A DNA stretch of 7,548 nt, taken from assembly GCA_029857925.1 (NCBI GenBank), contig JAOUGF010000090.1, positions 1 to 7,548 on the forward strand, in the 5' to 3' direction. Position numbers and translations under genes: made by a program. How positions within the stretch are numbered: the stretch's first letter is position 1; the number at the start of each line of letters is the position of its first letter. Positions 5,545 to 7,548 of this stretch are shown here, in pieces. This DNA comes from Gammaproteobacteria bacterium. GTDB taxonomy: Bacteria > Pseudomonadota > Gammaproteobacteria > S012-40. The notes under the pieces were generated by a model. It was not told the origin of the DNA and searched no databases. It saw only the letters and a list, made by a program, of their open reading frames with translations.

Positions 5545-6057
5545 CTAAAATTCGGGGTCCCAATCGACCCGCATCACCCGCGCTGCCAAGTCTATCTCTT
5601 GTATGACTTGCCCCGGCAAATAAGGCAACAGGTGTTCGCGCGCACCCTTAACGACGATAACGTCGTTAGAGCCTGTCTCAAACAAATGGTCGATACGGCC
5701 CAAGTCCACGCCGTCCTGATTCAGCACCTGTAGACCGATCAGATCCGTCCAGTAATACTCACCGGGCTCCGCCTCCGCAAACTGCTCACGCAAGGCGGCG
5801 ATCTCACAACCGACAAACGTGCGGGCATCTTCCCGATCGTCACAACCTTCCAGTTGTGCGACCAAGCCTTTGCCATGAGGCCGCCCTTCGGCCACCCCCA
5901 CTTCACGCCACTCCCCGTCAACACGAATCAACCAGGGGGCATAATTAAATATGTTATGCAGCGGTTCGGTAAAGGAGTAGATTTTCAACCACCCCTTAAC
6001 CCCATAAACCCCTGCAATCTTGCCTATGACCACGTACTGCGCGTTATCTTGCTGCAT
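5545..6057 (-). CDS. rimM: 16S rRNA-processing/30S maturation factor RimM
   Basis: RimM binds S19-containing pre-30S particles and helps mature the 30S head. The protein has the N-terminal beta-barrel RimM domain (VVIGKIAGVYGVKGWLKIYS, then the PHGKGLVAQLEGCDDREDA segment) and a C-terminal PRC-barrel domain starting near EYYWTDLIGLQV and ending VMRVDWDPEF. Starting at ATG 6057 gives 170 residues; E. coli RimM has 182. In-frame GTG 6075 and TTG 6081 would add six or eight residues, and none of the three has a good Shine-Dalgarno site, so the start is uncertain. It lies between rpsP and trmD, as usual, and its stop codon is part of the trmD ribosome site. Confidence 0.93.
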   Translation of the reverse strand: MQQDNAQYVVIGKIAGVYGVKGWLKIYSFTEPLHNIFNYAPWLIRVDGEWREVGVAEGRPHGKGLVAQLEGCDDREDARTFVGCEIAALREQFAEAEPGEYYWTDLIGLQVLNQDGVDLGRIDHLFETGSNDVIVVKGAREHLLPYLPGQVIQEIDLAARVMRVDWDPEF

Positions 6058-6087
6058 TCGACTAAACACTCGCACAGACAATCAGCG

Positions 6088-6113
6088 CCCAAACACGCCT
6101 CAAGCGGCTTGGG
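6088..6113 (-). other. Stem-loop candidate over the rpsP stop / rimM leader
   Basis: On the minus strand CCCAA (6113-6109) can pair with TTGGG (6092-6088), with an inner GCC/GGC pairing, placing the rpsP TGA in the loop. The region lacks a good ribosome site for rimM, so local structure might adjust the S16 to RimM ratio. The stem is short and imperfect; the role is inference. Confidence 0.25.
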
Positions 6114-6345
6114 TGGTCTTCAGCAAATACTGTACACGCTCAGAGGCTTGCGCCCCTTTGGACAACCAATATTGAATACGTTCTTGGTTGAGTTCCAGGC
6201 GTTTTTCCCCACCTGCGGCGATAGGATTGTAAAACCCCACGCGTTCGATGTGGCGCCCATCACGGGCACAGCGGCTGTCAGCCACGACTAAATGATAGAA
6301 AGGCCGTTTCTTGGCCCCACCACGAGACAAACGAATAGTAACCAT
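6100..6345 (-). CDS. rpsP: 30S ribosomal protein S16
   Basis: S16 is an early-assembling small-subunit protein that binds the 16S rRNA 5' and central domains. The 81-residue product is nearly the E. coli length of 82 and shows the conserved start MVTIRLSRGGAKKRPFYHLV, then VADSRCARDG, RVGFYNP, and the ERIQYWLSKGAQASERV helix. GAGGA lies 10 bases before ATG 6345. It is the first gene of the rpsP-rimM-trmD-rplS operon; the unrelated membrane cytochrome gene upstream ends 119 bases before its start, leaving room for a promoter. Confidence 0.97.
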   Translation of the reverse strand: MVTIRLSRGGAKKRPFYHLVVADSRCARDGRHIERVGFYNPIAAGGEKRLELNQERIQYWLSKGAQASERVQYLLKTTQAA

Positions 6346-6390
6346 TGCGTTGCGTTCCTCGAATCCTGCTCACGCTTTAAAGAGGGGCGG

Positions 6391-6419
6391 ATTTTAAACC
6401 AATTTGCGGAGAAAAGGAA
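6391..6419 (-). promoter_or_regulatory. Candidate promoter of the rpsP operon
   Basis: On the minus strand TTCCTT (6419-6414), a 17-base spacer and TAAAAT (6396-6391). The -10 matches five of six consensus bases and the -35 is poor. The predicted start near 6384 leaves a leader of about 40 bases before rpsP. Confidence 0.4.
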
Positions 6420-6464
6420 GAACCCTCTACGCCTTTTGGCCTATATTCCACCCATACCCTGCCC

Positions 6465-7223
6465 CTACGACACCACGCCGTCGTGCTCAATCAACTCGCT
6501 TGGCGGTGTATAAAACCACATTTGATATATAGAAATCAACCACATAGCGGCAAAACATATCCCCATAATCACACCGCTGATCATGACGACATAGGCAAAT
6601 GGCGGAAACACCTTGGTTAAATACCATGAACCGATATCGAATAAGATGCTAACAAACGGCAAACCGATCAATACGCACTTCAGCCATATTGGCTTCACAT
6701 AGGCGTGGCAGAAAATCGAGCCCACCAGAAAGAAGATAAAGGTGATCCCAAACAGGTGGATATGTGAAACGCGCACCAGCGTAAAGATGTCCATACCGGT
6801 ATCGCGCGCGACGACATGTTGAATATTTTCATACCCTTTGAGATTCGGAATATGGGGGTTGCTGCCGTTGTGACAGGCCATACAACGCTGATCGAATAGC
6901 TTGGAAATCTTGCCGTCGTAGTCCGCCTGCGACCCGCCGCGACGCACCCAGGCAATGATCTCAGCGCGCTCTTCCGAGGGCAGCATGCCTGCCATAGGCC
7001 CCTTGAGCGCCGACTCTAAGCGCGTATCGGCCTTGCTGCCGCTGTAGGCGATCATCAAATCATTCACCGAAAGGTTAGGGTTGCCGTCACGCCCGGCATG
7101 AGATTCAAATATATAGATCATCGCAAACAAATACCCCGTCCCCAACACGATCAAGGTAGAGGTAAACAACACGCGCATACCCATAGGGAGGGCGCTAAAA
7201 TGGTAACAATGACTTTGTTTCAT
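6465..7223 (-). CDS. membrane protein with a single c-type haem domain
   Basis: A 252-residue inner-membrane protein of a family I cannot name. It has one N-terminal membrane helix (about 17-39), a soluble, presumably periplasmic region at about 40-153 with one haem c motif CMACH (114-118), and three C-terminal helices (about 156-176, 181-201, 208-236). His154 and His156 sit at the mouth of the second helix and His173 near its other end; they could be haem or quinone-site ligands, which is speculation. The haem domain has PMAGMLPSEERAEIIAWVRRG before the motif, typical of cytochrome c helices. The role is probably electron transfer between membrane and periplasm. ATG 7223 has AAGGA six bases upstream, unlike the longer frame to 7334. 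The gene is divergent from another cytochrome gene. Confidence 0.8.
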   Translation of the reverse strand: MKQSHCYHFSALPMGMRVLFTSTLIVLGTGYLFAMIYIFESHAGRDGNPNLSVNDLMIAYSGSKADTRLESALKGPMAGMLPSEERAEIIAWVRRGGSQADYDGKISKLFDQRCMACHNGSNPHIPNLKGYENIQHVVARDTGMDIFTLVRVSHIHLFGITFIFFLVGSIFCHAYVKPIWLKCVLIGLPFVSILFDIGSWYLTKVFPPFAYVVMISGVIMGICFAAMWLISIYQMWFYTPPSELIEHDGVVS

Positions 7224-7229
7224 GACACT

Positions 7230-7234
7230 TCCTT
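7230..7234 (-). promoter_or_regulatory. Ribosome binding site of the membrane cytochrome gene
   Basis: AAGGA on the minus strand, six bases before ATG 7223. It supports this start over the 37-residue extension to 7334, which runs through the likely promoter. Confidence 0.65.
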
Positions 7235-7274
7235 CAAGACCGCTACAACTAACACAAATTAACCCCGCGAGTGA

Positions 7275-7303
7275 CTGATAGCATAACAAAACGCCCCACA
7301 AAA
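7275..7303 (-). promoter_or_regulatory. Candidate promoter of the membrane cytochrome gene
   Basis: On the minus strand TTTTGT (7303-7298), 17 bases and TATCAG (7280-7275), with TG one base before the hexamer as in an extended -10. The hexamers are weak (four of six at -10), so this is tentative. It overlaps one arm of the 9-bp inverted repeat at 7296-7304. Confidence 0.3.
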
Positions 7304-7357
7304 AACCCTCATATCCGACATAAAATTTCCTCACCCACGTATAGCAAATTTTTGTGG
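7296..7357. repeat. 9-bp inverted repeat in the divergent cytochrome promoter region
   Basis: CCACAAAAA (7296-7304) and TTTTTGTGG (7349-7357) are perfect inverted copies 44 bases apart. Each copy reads TTTTTGTGG toward its own gene and lies 15 to 22 bases before the candidate -10 element of that gene, so the pair could be a shared regulator site. The asymmetry of spacing and the A/T content leave chance possible. Confidence 0.35.
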
Positions 7358-7376
7358 ACCCCCCTTACGTGCCGCG

Positions 7377-7385
7377 TGCTACACT
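7377..7385 (+). promoter_or_regulatory. Candidate extended -10 promoter element of the lipoprotein cytochrome gene
   Basis: TGC followed by TACACT (7380-7385), an extended -10 pattern, 23 bases before ATG 7409. No good -35 element is present at normal distance, which is compatible with extended -10 or activator-dependent promoters. Confidence 0.35.
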
Positions 7386-7408
7386 GGTTCCAAAATAGGA
7401 GATTGACA

Positions 7409-7548
7409 ATGTCACAATTGACCCGGATTTTTATGTCCAGTGCGTTAGTGGCAAGCATTGGCCTCGCTAGCGCCTGCAGTCAGAAACAGTTAAGTTACAA
7501 TCATGACATACGGCCAATACTCGAACAAAATTGCATTGAATGCCACAA
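7409..7548 (+). CDS. c-type cytochrome, probable lipoprotein (3' truncated)
   Basis: The first 46 codons of a gene cut by the right edge. ATG 7409 has AGGAG (7397-7401) seven bases upstream. The product starts with a signal sequence whose hydrophobic part ends LASAC at Cys23, an acceptable but not ideal lipobox, so membrane anchoring is likely rather than certain. Directly after comes YNHDIRPILEQNCIECH, a haem c motif CIECH at 42-46 in the context (DIRPIL..NC..CH) of the planctomycete-type cytochrome c domain family, which is also widespread in proteobacteria. How many further haems or domains follow cannot be seen. It is divergent from the membrane cytochrome gene and may work with it in envelope electron transfer. 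Confidence 0.8.
   Translation, partial: MSQLTRIFMSSALVASIGLASACSQKQLSYNHDIRPILEQNCIECH

Noticed and set aside
7224..7334. A 37-residue longer N terminus for the membrane cytochrome protein
   Set aside because: No ribosome site precedes the upstream start, while AAGGA is ideally placed before ATG 7223, and the extension covers the likely promoter.
1..7548. Mobile elements, CRISPR arrays, tRNA or rRNA genes, defence or toxin-antitoxin systems
   Set aside because: I saw no transposase, integrase, direct-repeat array, cloverleaf, rRNA motif or paired small toxin genes on either strand.

Overview
This window looks like ordinary chromosome of a Gram-negative bacterium, most likely a gammaproteobacterium. 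The reasons are the enterobacterial-type sequences of the sugar kinase, TrmD, RimM and ribosomal proteins, the intact rpsP-rimM-trmD-rplS order, exported proteins with Sec signals, and a probable lipoprotein cytochrome. The genus cannot be fixed from the sequence alone. No insertion sequence, phage gene, CRISPR array, tRNA or rRNA was seen.

Layout, left to right. The 3' part of a ROK-family sugar kinase (mak, + strand) meets a small bactofilin gene (- strand) tail to tail, with a 4-base overlap. After a divergent intergenic region with a good sigma-70-type promoter come mtnD and mtnC (+ strand), two enzymes of the lower methionine salvage pathway. Converging on mtnC are two tandem - strand genes for exported DUF2914 proteins, clear paralogues of each other (about 56 identical residues of 109 in an ungapped hand alignment). 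A poorly explained stretch of about 270 bases with a GTG-start small ORF and a perfect 12-bp hairpin follows. Next is the translation/tRNA-modification operon, transcribed right to left: rpsP (S16), rimM (16S maturation factor), trmD (tRNA m1G37 methyltransferase) and rplS (L19). Upstream of it on the same strand is a membrane protein with one c-type haem motif. A second, right-edge-truncated c-type cytochrome with a lipoprotein-like signal is transcribed divergently from it.

How the genes work together. RimM assists 30S assembly around S16-containing particles, TrmD keeps the reading frame through tRNA m1G37, and L19 sits at the subunit interface, so that operon is a ribosome/translation unit. 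MtnC and MtnD act consecutively: MtnC makes the acireductone and MtnD oxidises it to the 2-oxoacid precursor of methionine plus formate. The two cytochrome genes share a divergent promoter region with a 9-bp inverted repeat and may form an envelope electron-transfer pair; this is inference.

Nothing in the window is clearly a new system. The observations most worth checking are the DUF2914 pair with a highly structured leader, the divergent cytochrome pair, and the unexplained region beside rplS.
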